DNA of 64,000 nt from Nocardiopsis listeri NBRC 13360 (GCF_001570765.1 NZ_BCSH01000028.1:1-64000); one strand, 5' to 3'. Numbered from the stretch's first letter, positions 27,626 through 35,876 are shown. Notes: generated from the letters alone by a model not told the origin. A program made the numbers and translations.

Positions 27626-28039
27626 ATGAGGAAGTTCGTCCGGCGTTCCCTCGCCGTCGCCGGGGCGGCCGTGTTCGCCACCACCGCGTTGTGGACCACC
27701 GCCTCGCCCGCGTCGGCCGCCACGTACAACGGCGCCTGTGGGGACGGTTACGCCGTCATCAACAGCTACGACCTGTCCTCGGACCGGGGCACCATCTTCT
27801 TGACCTACAACAACTCCAACGGCCACAACTGTGTGACCACCGTGCGCACGGTCGCCGGGACCACCACCCTGGTGGAAGCGATGGTCCGTGTGAGCGGTGG
27901 CTCCGACTGGGTCATCGACTCCGGCGACTACACGACCTACGCGGGCCCGGTCTACGTGGAGGCCGCGGGCAAGTGCATCGACTGGGGCGGCACGATCGGC
28001 ACCGAGACCCGGACGTTCCCGAACCAGCACTGCGGCTGA
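27626..28039 (+). CDS. SapA-like small secreted protein (second tandem copy), 137 aa
   Basis: The signal peptide ends at ASPASA before ATYNGACG. The mature part again follows the SapA plan ('ACGDGYAVINSYDLSS', 'IFLTYNNSNGHNCVTTVRT', 'GDYTTYAGPVYVEAAGKCIDWGGTIG'), with four conserved Cys. It begins 20 bp after the first copy, behind AGAAGGAGAAGTC. The pair is a local duplication that has diverged, chiefly in charge: the first copy carries more Asp/Asn and the second more Thr/Ser. Confidence 0.87.
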   Translation: MRKFVRRSLAVAGAAVFATTALWTTASPASAATYNGACGDGYAVINSYDLSSDRGTIFLTYNNSNGHNCVTTVRTVAGTTTLVEAMVRVSGGSDWVIDSGDYTTYAGPVYVEAAGKCIDWGGTIGTETRTFPNQHCG

Positions 28040-28051
28040 CCTCCGCACATG

Positions 28052-28087
28052 GATGAGGGGTGGGCCCGGACGGGCCCACCCCTCATC
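28052..28087. terminator. Bidirectional terminator between sapA-like and gntR genes
   Basis: GATGAGGGGTGGGCCCG (28052-28068) pairs perfectly with CGGGCCCACCCCTCATC (28071-28087) around a 2-nt loop. It lies between convergent genes. Confidence 0.85.
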
Positions 28088-28093
28088 GTGTTC

Positions 28094-28984
28094 TCAGCCG
28101 CGCAGGCGGTCCAGTTCGGAGCGCAGCTCGTCGACGAGGGACAGTGCTCGCTCCAACCCCGTGTCCGTGCCCGTGTCCGTGCTTGTGTCCAGGGCCTGGG
28201 CACGGCTTCGGTCGGGACGGGTCAGGGACGGCCCCGGCGCGATGTTCACCTGCTCGGTGGATCCGGCCGCCTCGATGTCGAAGACCACCCGGTCCGACCG
28301 GTGCCAGCTCTCGAACCACTCCACCGGGGCGCCGGAGCGATCGAAGGTGCCGCCCTCCAGGAGCAGCAGCGGAGAGTTCTCGGGTACACCGAGCTCCCGG
28401 GCGATCCCCGGATCGGCGGGAACCGCCCGGACCTGGCGTCGACCACCGGAGGGCACCACGCCGAAACGCGACTCCATGAGCCGGTGCAAAGAGGAGTCGG
28501 TGAGCATCCGGGCGTCCAGTCCGGCGAAGCGATCCGCGGGCAGCCAGGTGCGCACGTAGGACAGGGGGTCCCCGTCCACGGAACGCACCCGCTCCAGGCG
28601 GAGCAGGGAACGCGTGCCCAGGTGTTCCTCGGCGGAGGGCACACCCGAACGCACCGGGTCGAGGGAGACCACCTTGGTGGAGAGGGTGAGTCCCTCGGCG
28701 GAGAACTGGTCGAACAGGCCGGTCACCCGTTGCACCAGGCGGTGGTGTTCGGCGCGTACCGCGGCGACCGCCGCACGACCGTGCGGGCGACGGACCACGC
28801 CCTCGTCCTCCAGGGTCGACAGAGCCTGACGCACGACGCTGCGCGAGACACCGAAGCGTTCGCGCAGGGCGGCCTCGCTGGGCAGGGTCTCCCCGGGGGC
28901 GATCGTATGGTCCTGGATCTGCGCGCGCAGCACGTCCGACACCTGGGAGTGCAGTGGGCGCGGGTCGGAGCGGTCGACAGGCAT
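28094..28984 (-). CDS. GntR/HutC-family regulator with UTRA domain, 296 aa
   Basis: The N-terminal winged helix (residues 6-70: 'PLHSQVSDVLRAQIQDHTIAPGETLPSEAALRERFGVSRSVVRQALSTLEDEGVVRR') is typical GntR. The UTRA ligand domain follows at about 90-235. The tail of about 45 residues is Thr/Asp-rich and then helical. The start at ATG 28984 is tentative; ATG 28993 (adding MAV) is equally possible because neither has a strong ribosome site. It lies downstream of, and reads in the same direction as, the pdxA2 operon. It probably represses that operon through the TGTACGTACA-type sites near 32421-32445 (inference). Confidence 0.85.
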   Translation of the reverse strand: MPVDRSDPRPLHSQVSDVLRAQIQDHTIAPGETLPSEAALRERFGVSRSVVRQALSTLEDEGVVRRPHGRAAVAAVRAEHHRLVQRVTGLFDQFSAEGLTLSTKVVSLDPVRSGVPSAEEHLGTRSLLRLERVRSVDGDPLSYVRTWLPADRFAGLDARMLTDSSLHRLMESRFGVVPSGGRRQVRAVPADPGIARELGVPENSPLLLLEGGTFDRSGAPVEWFESWHRSDRVVFDIEAAGSTEQVNIAPGPSLTRPDRSRAQALDTSTDTGTDTGLERALSLVDELRSELDRLRG

Positions 28985-29076
28985 GACGGCCATTCTAGGC
29001 AGTGCGCGGGGGCCACCCGCTCGGCGAACGGGCGGCCCCCGGAAAGCGGGACACGGAGCGTGGCCCGGCCTCGGGA

Positions 29077-30108
29077 TCAGGTCTCGGAGCGCGTGGCCCG
29101 CCAGACGTGGCCCCAACCCGGGGCGAGTTCGGCGGCCCGACGCAGTGCCAACACCAGGCTCGCCTCACGGGCGATCCCCTGCCCGGCGATGTCGAAGGCG
29201 GTGCCGTGGTCCACCGACACCCGCACCACGGGCAGCCCCGCGGTGATGTTGACCCCGTCATCGCCGTAGACCGCCTTGAACGGCGCGTGTCCCTGGTCGT
29301 GGTAGCAGACCGCCACCAGCTTCCACTTGCCGCGCACCGCTGCCGGGATGAGGGCGTCGGCGGGGATCGGTCCGTGCGCGTTGACGCCCTCGGCGCGGGC
29401 GAGCTCGATCGCCGGAGCGAGGACGTCGGCGTCCTCGTCACCGAACAGCCGGTTCTCGCCCGCGTGCGGGTTGAGTCCGGCCACGCCGATGGGTTCGTCC
29501 GGAGAACCCTGCGCGCGGGCGAAGGCGTTCATCAACCGCAGCACCTCGAGGGTGCGCTCGGGGGTGACGTCCTCGATGGCCCGTCGTAGCGACACGTGCG
29601 TGGTCAGGTGGAAGAAGGACAGCTCACCGGCGGACAGCACGAGGCTGTAGTCGCGCACCCCGAACTCGTGGGCGAGAAGTTCGGTGTGGCCCGGCCAGTT
29701 GTGCCCGCCCATGTGCATGGCGGCCTTGTTCAGCGGTGGGGTGACGATGCCCTCGACCAGGCCGCGCTTGGCCAGGTCGACCGCCTCGATCACGAACCGG
29801 GCGGCCCCGTCGCCGGCCTCGGCGCTCAGCTCGCCGGTCGGCACGTGCCCAAGGGAGGGGCCGGTCTGCACGATGTCGATCACCGAAGGGTCGTCGGCCG
29901 CGTCGGCTGGGGACTCGACCGGGTTGACGGCGGAGGGGTCGCCGCCCACCGCGGTGACGGCGTTGCGCAGCGCGTCGGCGTCACCGACGACCACCGGTCG
30001 GGAGTGCTCGCGGACCTCCGGGTGGTGCAGGAGGGCCTTGGCGGTGATCTCCGGACCGATGCCGGCGACGTCGCCGAGGGTGACCGCGAGGGTGGGGCGG
30101 TGACTCAT
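29077..30108 (-). CDS. pdxA2: PdxA2-type 4-phospho-D-threonate dehydrogenase, 343 aa
   Basis: A PdxA family metal-dependent, NAD-dependent oxidative decarboxylase ('LAVTLGDVAGIGPEITAKAL', 'GIVTPPLNKAAMHMGGHNWPGHTELLAHEFG', 'AGLNPHAGENRLFGDED', 'VCYHDQGHAPFKAVY'). Because it lies with a four-carbon acid-sugar kinase rather than in vitamin B6 synthesis, it is best read as PdxA2. That enzyme oxidises and decarboxylates D-threonate 4-phosphate (or erythronate analogues) to dihydroxyacetone phosphate plus CO2. The start ATG (30108) overlaps the kinase stop as ATGA, so translation is coupled. Confidence 0.88.
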   Translation of the reverse strand: MSHRPTLAVTLGDVAGIGPEITAKALLHHPEVREHSRPVVVGDADALRNAVTAVGGDPSAVNPVESPADAADDPSVIDIVQTGPSLGHVPTGELSAEAGDGAARFVIEAVDLAKRGLVEGIVTPPLNKAAMHMGGHNWPGHTELLAHEFGVRDYSLVLSAGELSFFHLTTHVSLRRAIEDVTPERTLEVLRLMNAFARAQGSPDEPIGVAGLNPHAGENRLFGDEDADVLAPAIELARAEGVNAHGPIPADALIPAAVRGKWKLVAVCYHDQGHAPFKAVYGDDGVNITAGLPVVRVSVDHGTAFDIAGQGIAREASLVLALRRAAELAPGWGHVWRATRSET

Positions 30109-31319
30109 GCGTGGGTGCCTTTCGTGTGGCGGACCGCGTCGGCGGCCTCGATGAGGACGTTGGGACTGCCGAAGCCCCCGGCCTTGGTGACGATGGAGTG
30201 CCCCTCATGAGGGCCTCCGGTGAGGGTGCCCAGCGGAATGCCGGGGGCCACCTCTCCGGTCAGGGTGATGGAACGTGCCCGCAGCGCCTCGGTGAGGGCC
30301 CGGGCGCCGTCGCCTCCGGTGACGACGAAACCGGACAGTGGGTGTCGCTCGGCCACGCGCGCCGCCAGTTCGCCGAACCGGCGTGCCACGAGAGCGGGGG
30401 ACAGGCCACCGTCACGGTCGTCGGGCGCGACCAGCGCGGTGTGCGGGCAGGTGGGATCGAACCCGGCCACGACCTTGTCGGACCATGCCCGCCACGCCTG
30501 GTCGTCGCCCAGATCGAAGGTCGTGGGTTGCTCCACCCGGGTCCACTCGTCCACGACCAGCTCGTGCACCTGACCGCGTGCGGCCTGGTGCAGTGAGGTG
30601 ACCACCACCAGTGCGGGTGCGGGCTCGCGGACCGGACGCCAGGACTCGGCGAGCCGTGTCGCCAGACCGGCCGAACCGACCGGGACGACCCGGTCGCCCA
30701 AGAGCGTGATGGCCGCGGCGATCCGGGCGAGGTCCTCGTCGCTTTCGGCGTCGACCACCGCGACCGGTCCGGCGGCGCGCAGCCGTTCGGCGTCCTGCTC
30801 GGGGTCGGTCCCGGTCAGGCGCACGTGCCGAGCCCCCAACAGTTCGGCGACGCGGCTCTCGGTCACCGGGGAGACGGGGTCGGTGCCCACGGCGGTGCGG
30901 TGCACCTCCACACCGTCCACCAACAGGACTCCGTCACGGACGATACGACCGTTGGCGGGGAACGCCGTGCAGACCACCGCGACCGAACCCGGGTGCCAGG
31001 CCGACAGGACGCCGTCGATCTCGGCCCGGATGGGGCCCCGAAGCGTGGAGTCCACCTTCTTGTAGAGCAGCCTCGTGCCGGCCTCGCGCAGGCGGCGGAC
31101 CTCGGCGGAGGCCGTCGCCGCCGCCTGCGCCTCGGGCAGGGCCCGAGAGTCGGTGGTCACCGCGACGACGTCGGCGGTGGCGTCGGCCGCGGCCAACTGG
31201 AGTTCGGTGCGCCAACCGGCGCGCACGAACTGGACGGCGGTGTCGCCCGCGCCGGTGAGGTCGTCGGCGACCACGGCGATGTGCGGCGCGGATGGTGCGT
31301 CGTGAGCGGTGGCGCTCAT
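30105..31319 (-). CDS. Four-carbon acid sugar kinase (DUF1537/DtnK-OtnK type), 404 aa
   Basis: A DUF1537 kinase. The N-terminal domain is seen in 'IAVVADDLTGAGDTAVQFVRAGW' and 'LLYKKVDSTLRGPIRAEIDGVL'; the C-terminal nucleotide-binding domain is seen in 'GFVVTGGDGARALTEAL', 'EVAPGIPLGTLTGGPHEG' and 'IVTKAGGFGSPNVLIEA'. These enzymes phosphorylate D-threonate or D-erythronate at C4. The ATG at 31319 overlaps the permease stop as ATGA; the much longer upstream frame is a shadow inside the permease. It feeds PdxA2, encoded next. Confidence 0.92.
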   Translation of the reverse strand: MSATAHDAPSAPHIAVVADDLTGAGDTAVQFVRAGWRTELQLAAADATADVVAVTTDSRALPEAQAAATASAEVRRLREAGTRLLYKKVDSTLRGPIRAEIDGVLSAWHPGSVAVVCTAFPANGRIVRDGVLLVDGVEVHRTAVGTDPVSPVTESRVAELLGARHVRLTGTDPEQDAERLRAAGPVAVVDAESDEDLARIAAAITLLGDRVVPVGSAGLATRLAESWRPVREPAPALVVVTSLHQAARGQVHELVVDEWTRVEQPTTFDLGDDQAWRAWSDKVVAGFDPTCPHTALVAPDDRDGGLSPALVARRFGELAARVAERHPLSGFVVTGGDGARALTEALRARSITLTGEVAPGIPLGTLTGGPHEGHSIVTKAGGFGSPNVLIEAADAVRHTKGTHA

Positions 31320-32365
31320 GACCGGTCCCCCTTCGTGGCGGTGTCCGTGGGATTCTCGGCTCCGTCGAGTGCGGCTTGTTCGGCCCGTTCGGCCTCGGCG
31401 GGACGGGCGCCGGCGCGGCGCAGTGCCCAGGTGGTGACCAGCGGTGCGAGCAGGGCGGTCACCAGCACGCTCGCGGCGACCTGGGAGGTGGCGGTGCCGA
31501 CGTAGGCGGCGAAGGACGGGTCTGCGGCGGCGACGATGGCCGGGGTGGCCACGGCGTTGCCCGAGGTGGTCCCGGCGGCGAACCCGATCCCGGACTCCCC
31601 ACCGCGACGCAGCAGGAAGCGGTACCCGAGGTAGACCATCCCACCGGTGAACAGGACGATCACCACGCCCATGACGACGCCGCCGAGACCGCCGCGGACG
31701 ACGTCGCCCAGGTCGATGCCGGTGCCCAGGGCGAAGGCGAAGAACGGGATGACGATGCCGGGCACGGGCTTGAGCACCTCGCGCCACTTGGCGTCCACGT
31801 TGCCGATCACCACGCCCAGCAGGAACGGCAGGATCGCGGCGAGCAGGGTCATGAAGGGGATCTGACCGAGCCCGGAGGCGCCGATGAACAGCAGCGCGAA
31901 GAACGGGCCGTCGTTGACCGCGCCGGCGATGTAGGCGCCGCGGTCCTTGGTGCGCCCGTACTGTCCGGTGATGGCCAGCCACAGGCCGCCGTTGGCGTTG
32001 GTGGCGGCCGCGATCATCGCCAGGATCGACACACCGAGGACACCCCCGGGGCCGGTGGCCATGGCCAGGGCGATGATGAGCAGGCCGGGCACGACACTCT
32101 TGCCCAGGATGACCACACCGGTGGTGGCCAGGACGGGACCGCTGGTACGGAGGGTGACCTGGGTGCCGGTCGCGAAGATCAGCAGGGCGATGAGCGGCAT
32201 GGCGCTGTCCTTGAACAGCGCGGTGGTGAAGCTGCCGATGTCGAGCGCGCCCGGGGCGAAGGTGCCCAGGATCGATCCCAACACCAGCGGGACCAGCATG
32301 GTTCCGCCGGGGATCTTGTTCAGCCAGTGGTAGAGGGGAACCACCGACCCGTGGTCGTCACGCAT
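31316..32365 (-). CDS. 2-keto-3-deoxygluconate permease (KdgT) family transporter, 349 aa
   Basis: The KdgT family pattern is clear: 'WLNKIPGGTMLVPLVLGSILGTFAP', 'SAMPLIALLIFATGTQV', 'AMIAAATNANGGLWLAITGQYG', 'AVNDGPFFALLFIGASGL', 'GFAAGTTSGNAVATPAIVAAADPSF'. It has about ten membrane helices and a charged C-terminal tail. In this operon it most likely imports the four-carbon sugar acid used by the kinase and PdxA2, not ketodeoxygluconate. It is the first gene of the operon, with the promoter and operator just upstream. Confidence 0.92.
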   Translation of the reverse strand: MRDDHGSVVPLYHWLNKIPGGTMLVPLVLGSILGTFAPGALDIGSFTTALFKDSAMPLIALLIFATGTQVTLRTSGPVLATTGVVILGKSVVPGLLIIALAMATGPGGVLGVSILAMIAAATNANGGLWLAITGQYGRTKDRGAYIAGAVNDGPFFALLFIGASGLGQIPFMTLLAAILPFLLGVVIGNVDAKWREVLKPVPGIVIPFFAFALGTGIDLGDVVRGGLGGVVMGVVIVLFTGGMVYLGYRFLLRRGGESGIGFAAGTTSGNAVATPAIVAAADPSFAAYVGTATSQVAASVLVTALLAPLVTTWALRRAGARPAEAERAEQAALDGAENPTDTATKGDRS

Positions 32366-32420
32366 GAGTGTCCGTTCGAAAGGGCCCCTCGGTCGGCATG
32401 TCTCAGGGCCGGGTCACGTA

Positions 32421-32445
32421 TTGTCCGTACAGAGTGTACGTACAA
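32421..32445. promoter_or_regulatory. Candidate GntR operator upstream of the sugar-acid operon
   Basis: TTGTCCGTACA (32421-32431) and TGTACGTACAA (32435-32445) form an imperfect 11-bp inverted repeat around GAG. TGTACGTACA (32435-32444) is itself a perfect palindrome of the GT-N4-AC form bound by GntR/HutC proteins. The site lies 56-80 bp upstream of the permease start. Confidence 0.65.
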
Positions 32446-32725
32446 TTTTGTTCCGCGCCACCCCCGAATCACATCCGGGCACGCCCAAGAGAGCCCTCCG
32501 ACGCTCGGATCCACGATGGGAAGGGCCTTTCGAAAAATGTGAATCAGGTGGATCCGCCCGTGCCCGGTCGCACCGCGCCCGGGCGGCCCGGTGCGGCGGC
32601 CGACGGATGGTGCCCCCCGACGCACCGCTCGGACGAAGACACCTTCACCCGGATCACGGTGACCGACCCAGGACGCCTACGACCTGGAACAGGCCGTGCG
32701 ATGGGCCGCTGCGAGGCCATCGGGC
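32446..32725. other. Intergenic region with no visible gene
   Basis: This is the remainder of the gap between the sugar-acid operon promoter and the end of the motif-repeat operon at 32726. Open frames here are GC-rich shadows without ribosome sites. I see nothing else in it. Confidence 0.4.
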
Positions 32726-33532
32726 TCAGAACCGGTCGTCCCCGACCGCACGGAAGGAGTAGGCGCTCCCCACGAAACGGCCGTGGACACCGTTGTACTC
32801 CGGTTCGGGGCCGGCGGACAGAATCGCGTACACCTCGCCGTCCTCACCGAGGAGAGCGCGCGCGAACACCTGGAAGGGACCATGCGCGTCGTGCTCGTAG
32901 CGGTAGGAGAGCACTCCGTCCGCTCCCTGTCCCTCTCCCGTGTTCCGCTCTTTCCGGTCGAACCCGGGGAGGGACTCCGCCTCGTTCTCCAACCGCTCCA
33001 GCGCCCGGCCGGGGGAGGCGACCTCGGGACCGAACGACCTGACCTGGATGAAGTTGCGTCGAGCGTTCGGGGTGAAGAAGACCTTGAAGACGCCGTCCTG
33101 GGACAACTCCTCCGCACGGCTCCAATCCTCGGGCACGTGCAGGAGGAAACCCTGGTCGTCCTCCCGAACGCTGTAACCGTCGGGGGCGGGACCCTCCTCG
33201 CCCTCACCTTCGTCCGCGTCCTGCGTGGGAGCGTCCTCGGGCGGGGAGGTCATGGGGTCCTCCACGTCGGGTTCGAAGGCCCCGCCGGAGACATCGCCGC
33301 CAACGCTCTGCCCCTCCTGGTCGTCCTTGTCGTCGGGGGAGTCATCCGCGGTGAGGATGCCGCCGGGCAGGACGAATATCGCGGTCAGCATCAGGGCGAT
33401 CAAGAACCCCAGGACCGTGAACGATCGGATCGGATAGGCGGACACCGACCGAACGGAGACGGCTCCGCCCGAGGGCTCTGGGAAGGAGACCCAACGCTGC
33501 CGTTCGGCGTCCCAGCGAAGGTTCTTCGACAT
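32726..33532 (-). CDS. Single-pass membrane protein with acidic linker and extracytoplasmic domain, 268 aa
   Basis: The cytoplasmic N-terminus begins 'MSKNLRWDAERQRWVSF', which resembles short tryptophan motifs of actinobacterial membrane proteins. One helix follows (about 38-58, 'FTVLGFLIALMLTAIFVLPGG'), then a 60-residue Asp/Glu/Pro-rich linker, then a folded domain from about 118 ('DGYSVREDDQGFLLHVPEDW', 'VFFTPNARRNFIQVRSF') of the kind seen outside serine/threonine-kinase-type or PsbP-like proteins. ATG at 33532 has GAGGAAGGG. It is the third gene of the motif-repeat operon, 10 bp after the previous gene. The function is unknown. Confidence 0.8.
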   Translation of the reverse strand: MSKNLRWDAERQRWVSFPEPSGGAVSVRSVSAYPIRSFTVLGFLIALMLTAIFVLPGGILTADDSPDDKDDQEGQSVGGDVSGGAFEPDVEDPMTSPPEDAPTQDADEGEGEEGPAPDGYSVREDDQGFLLHVPEDWSRAEELSQDGVFKVFFTPNARRNFIQVRSFGPEVASPGRALERLENEAESLPGFDRKERNTGEGQGADGVLSYRYEHDAHGPFQVFARALLGEDGEVYAILSAGPEPEYNGVHGRFVGSAYSFRAVGDDRF

Positions 33533-33542
33533 CGGCCCTTCC

Positions 33543-34082
33543 TCAAGTCAGTAGACGTCGCGCCATGTCCGCCAGCGTGACCGCGGAGGCCAGGGCGCCC
33601 AGAGCCGTGTTCCCCGGGGCCAACCGCTTCCACAGCCGGCGCAACAGCCCCTGGTCGGCGCTGCCGCTCTGGGTGATCGCGAGCTCGGCCTCGGCCAACT
33701 CGGCGTCGACCACGGTCACTTCGGAGGTGTCGGCGAGCAGGGGCAGTTGTCCGCGCAACAGCCTGATCTGCTCCAGGAGCTCTTGGAACCGCTCGTCCTC
33801 GGGCGTGATGTCGGTTCGCGCCGTGCTGTTCTCGCCGGTGGCGATGGACACGCCCTCGGCGTCGCCGCCGATGACCACCGAACCGGCGGAGTGGTCCCCG
33901 GTCGGAGCGGGAGCAGGACCGATCCGACGATCGGCTCGAGGCGGCGCCTCGTCTGGACCCGCCGGAACCGAGGTTCGGGCGTCGCTTCCGGTACCGGTGG
34001 AGAGAGCCCCACCACGCACCGATCCTCCGATGAAGACCGAGCCCGTGCCGGCCTGGTCGTTGTCGTCGTTGGTGCTCGTCAT
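33543..34082 (-). CDS. Protein with two N-terminal glycine-rich signalling-type motifs, 179 aa
   Basis: Two near-identical motifs open the protein: GSVFIGGSVRGGALSTGTG (residues 14-32) and GSVVIGGDAEGVSIATGEN (67-85), each followed by x-x-A-R-T. A 34-residue Pro/Asp linker separates them. Residues about 95-140 form a helix/coiled coil ('DERFQELLEQIRLLRGQLPLLADTSEVTVVDAELAEAELAI'). The C-terminus (150-179, 'LLRRLWKRLAPGNTALGALASAVTLADM') is amphipathic to hydrophobic and could insert in or lie on a membrane. ATG at 34082 has AGGAG. It lies 2 bp after a gene whose own C-terminus holds the same motif. No named family is recognised; the layout resembles amyloid-type signalling proteins (inference). 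Confidence 0.8.
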   Translation of the reverse strand: MTSTNDDNDQAGTGSVFIGGSVRGGALSTGTGSDARTSVPAGPDEAPPRADRRIGPAPAPTGDHSAGSVVIGGDAEGVSIATGENSTARTDITPEDERFQELLEQIRLLRGQLPLLADTSEVTVVDAELAEAELAITQSGSADQGLLRRLWKRLAPGNTALGALASAVTLADMARRLLT

Positions 34083-34084
34083 CC

Positions 34085-35824
34085 CTACTCCTGTTCCGTG
34101 TGCGGGGGAGCGCCGGCGGTGTCGGCCCGGGCTCCGCTTCCGGTGGCGATCGATCCGGCCATGGACCCGCCGACGAACACCCCGCCGCCACCGACGTTGA
34201 CCACCTGCTGTTGGAATTCGTCGGTCATGTAGCCGGCCTCGGCGAGGGCCTGGTGGGTACCGGAGGTGATGCGATCTTGAATGGTGGTGATGTAGCGGTT
34301 GATGTCCATCTCCTGGAACATCGACCAGGACTCGCGCGCCCCCACCTCCCGGATGCTGACCCGGGGCCCCTCCAGGGGGAGGTGGGAGGTGGCACGCCAC
34401 CATTCGCGTGTCCAGGAACGCAGGGCGTTGATCCCGGAGAACAAGGTGGCGACCGTCACCGCCGGCCCGGCCGCCAGAGTCGACATCCGTAGTCGGATCG
34501 ATCGTTCGGTGAGGTCGTCCACCTGGTGAAAACTCGACCGCGGCGGGGCCAGGACGTAGGGCAGCACCTCCAGCACGAGCAGCTCGCCCTGGGTGTGCAC
34601 GCGGAGGAAGACGGTGGTGACGACCTCCTCCTGCCAACCGCCCACTCGGATGCGCAGGAAGTGCCGTCGCTGTTCGGCGCCCTCCCCGGCGGCCTCCGCC
34701 AGGTGTGCGTGCACGTCGGTGTCCCGGTAGGGCAGGGTGGCTCGGCGCAGCCCCTCGGGCAGGTCGCCCGGCAGGAAGACGCACTCCCGCAGTTCCAGCT
34801 CGTTGAGCCGGTCCTGGCTGGTGCGTGTGGTGCGTTCGGTGAGTTCGGCCAGCCGGGGGATGATGAGGTCGAGCACCCGGCGGCCGTCGAGGCGTTCGGG
34901 GGCGGTCGCCTGGTCGGGCCGCGGCCTCAGTTCCAGGGTCAGGGACCAGGGTTTGTGCGGCACCCCGGCGCCCAGGAACGGCTCGTCCGCGTTGTACAGG
35001 GCCAGGGGGGAGAACTGCTCGGTATCGATCGCCGCCAGGATCCTCGCGCGTCGGGAGGCGAACGGCGTGTGGGAGGTGTCCGGTGGGAACCCGGTGAACC
35101 GGTCTCGGGACAGCTCCGTCCATAAAATCCTGGAGAGCATGATTCGGTGCCAGGCCCCCACCAGGAGCAGTAGCGCCGGAAGGGACAGGACCACCAGGCC
35201 CTCGACGATCGACCCCGTGACGAAGGTCGACAGGATCGTGTACGCCGAGAGGGCCATCAGGACCCAGGTGGACAGGGGCAGGACCCCGAAGCGGAACCTG
35301 GCGAATCGGCCGGTCGGTGGATTGCCCGAGCCGTCGACCACCAGGGTGGACCGGCCCTGTCCGTACGGGGATCGTCGGGCCAGGGAGAGCAGGCTCGCCA
35401 TGGTGAAGAGCATCAGCGAGATCAGCAGGGCCCCGCCCGGACCCGGCCCGGGCTGGTTCTGGTCCAGGCTCAGGTCCAGGTTCGGGACCGGTGGACTCAG
35501 CGTGATGATCGTCAGGCCGCTCACCCAGATCAGCAGGATCAGGACGGCGCTTCCCAGATCCAGGTTCCGGGCCCGAAGGGCGTGTCCGAGGACGGTCGAG
35601 GCGTCGTAGCCCAGGGAGGGCGGAACCAATCGTTCGGGGTGCTCGACCAGTTCGGTGATGACGGTGTCCCGGAACGCGGGATCGAGGTAGGTGCCCGCGC
35701 TGAGCAACCGGGTGGCCTCACTGCGACGGTGCTGAGCGGTGTCGGCGGGAGGAAAGGGGGAGGAGGGTGCTTCCGGGGGAGGGGAGGCGTCATGGCCGGG
35801 GAGGGTCTGGTTCGGTGCTTCCAT
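34085..35824 (-). CDS. Four-helix membrane protein with C-terminal glycine-rich motif, 579 aa
   Basis: After a disordered N-terminus, four membrane helices lie near residues 91-110, 131-149, 181-202 and 206-226. A large cytoplasmic domain (about 235-545) follows, with no motif I can name, containing 'SLTLELRPRPDQ', 'GWQEEVVTTVFLRVHTQGELLVLEVLPYVL' and a helical end 'QDRITSGTHQALAEAGYMTDEFQQQ'. The last 35 residues carry GGVFVGGSMAGSIATGSG (547-564), the motif found twice in the downstream neighbour. ATG at 35824 has AAGGGAAG. A perfect TATAAT box on the minus strand lies at 35871-35876. First gene of the operon. The function is unknown; a sensor or trigger role is inferred. Confidence 0.8.
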   Translation of the reverse strand: MEAPNQTLPGHDASPPPEAPSSPFPPADTAQHRRSEATRLLSAGTYLDPAFRDTVITELVEHPERLVPPSLGYDASTVLGHALRARNLDLGSAVLILLIWVSGLTIITLSPPVPNLDLSLDQNQPGPGPGGALLISLMLFTMASLLSLARRSPYGQGRSTLVVDGSGNPPTGRFARFRFGVLPLSTWVLMALSAYTILSTFVTGSIVEGLVVLSLPALLLLVGAWHRIMLSRILWTELSRDRFTGFPPDTSHTPFASRRARILAAIDTEQFSPLALYNADEPFLGAGVPHKPWSLTLELRPRPDQATAPERLDGRRVLDLIIPRLAELTERTTRTSQDRLNELELRECVFLPGDLPEGLRRATLPYRDTDVHAHLAEAAGEGAEQRRHFLRIRVGGWQEEVVTTVFLRVHTQGELLVLEVLPYVLAPPRSSFHQVDDLTERSIRLRMSTLAAGPAVTVATLFSGINALRSWTREWWRATSHLPLEGPRVSIREVGARESWSMFQEMDINRYITTIQDRITSGTHQALAEAGYMTDEFQQQVVNVGGGGVFVGGSMAGSIATGSGARADTAGAPPHTEQE

Positions 35825-35870
35825 TCTTCCCTTCGTTCGGAGAAGGTTTCTTCCGCGGGAATGAACCAGG

Positions 35871-35876
35871 ATTATA
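35871..35876 (-). promoter_or_regulatory. -10 box of the motif-repeat operon
   Basis: The minus strand reads TATAAT here, 46 bp upstream of the ATG at 35824, in an unusually AT-rich intergenic stretch (35825-36115). The -35 element is not clear. Confidence 0.5.

Noticed and set aside
31376-32542. 388-aa plus-strand open frame
   Set aside because: It is antisense to the KdgT-family permease; the His/Asp/Gly-rich composition is a shadow.
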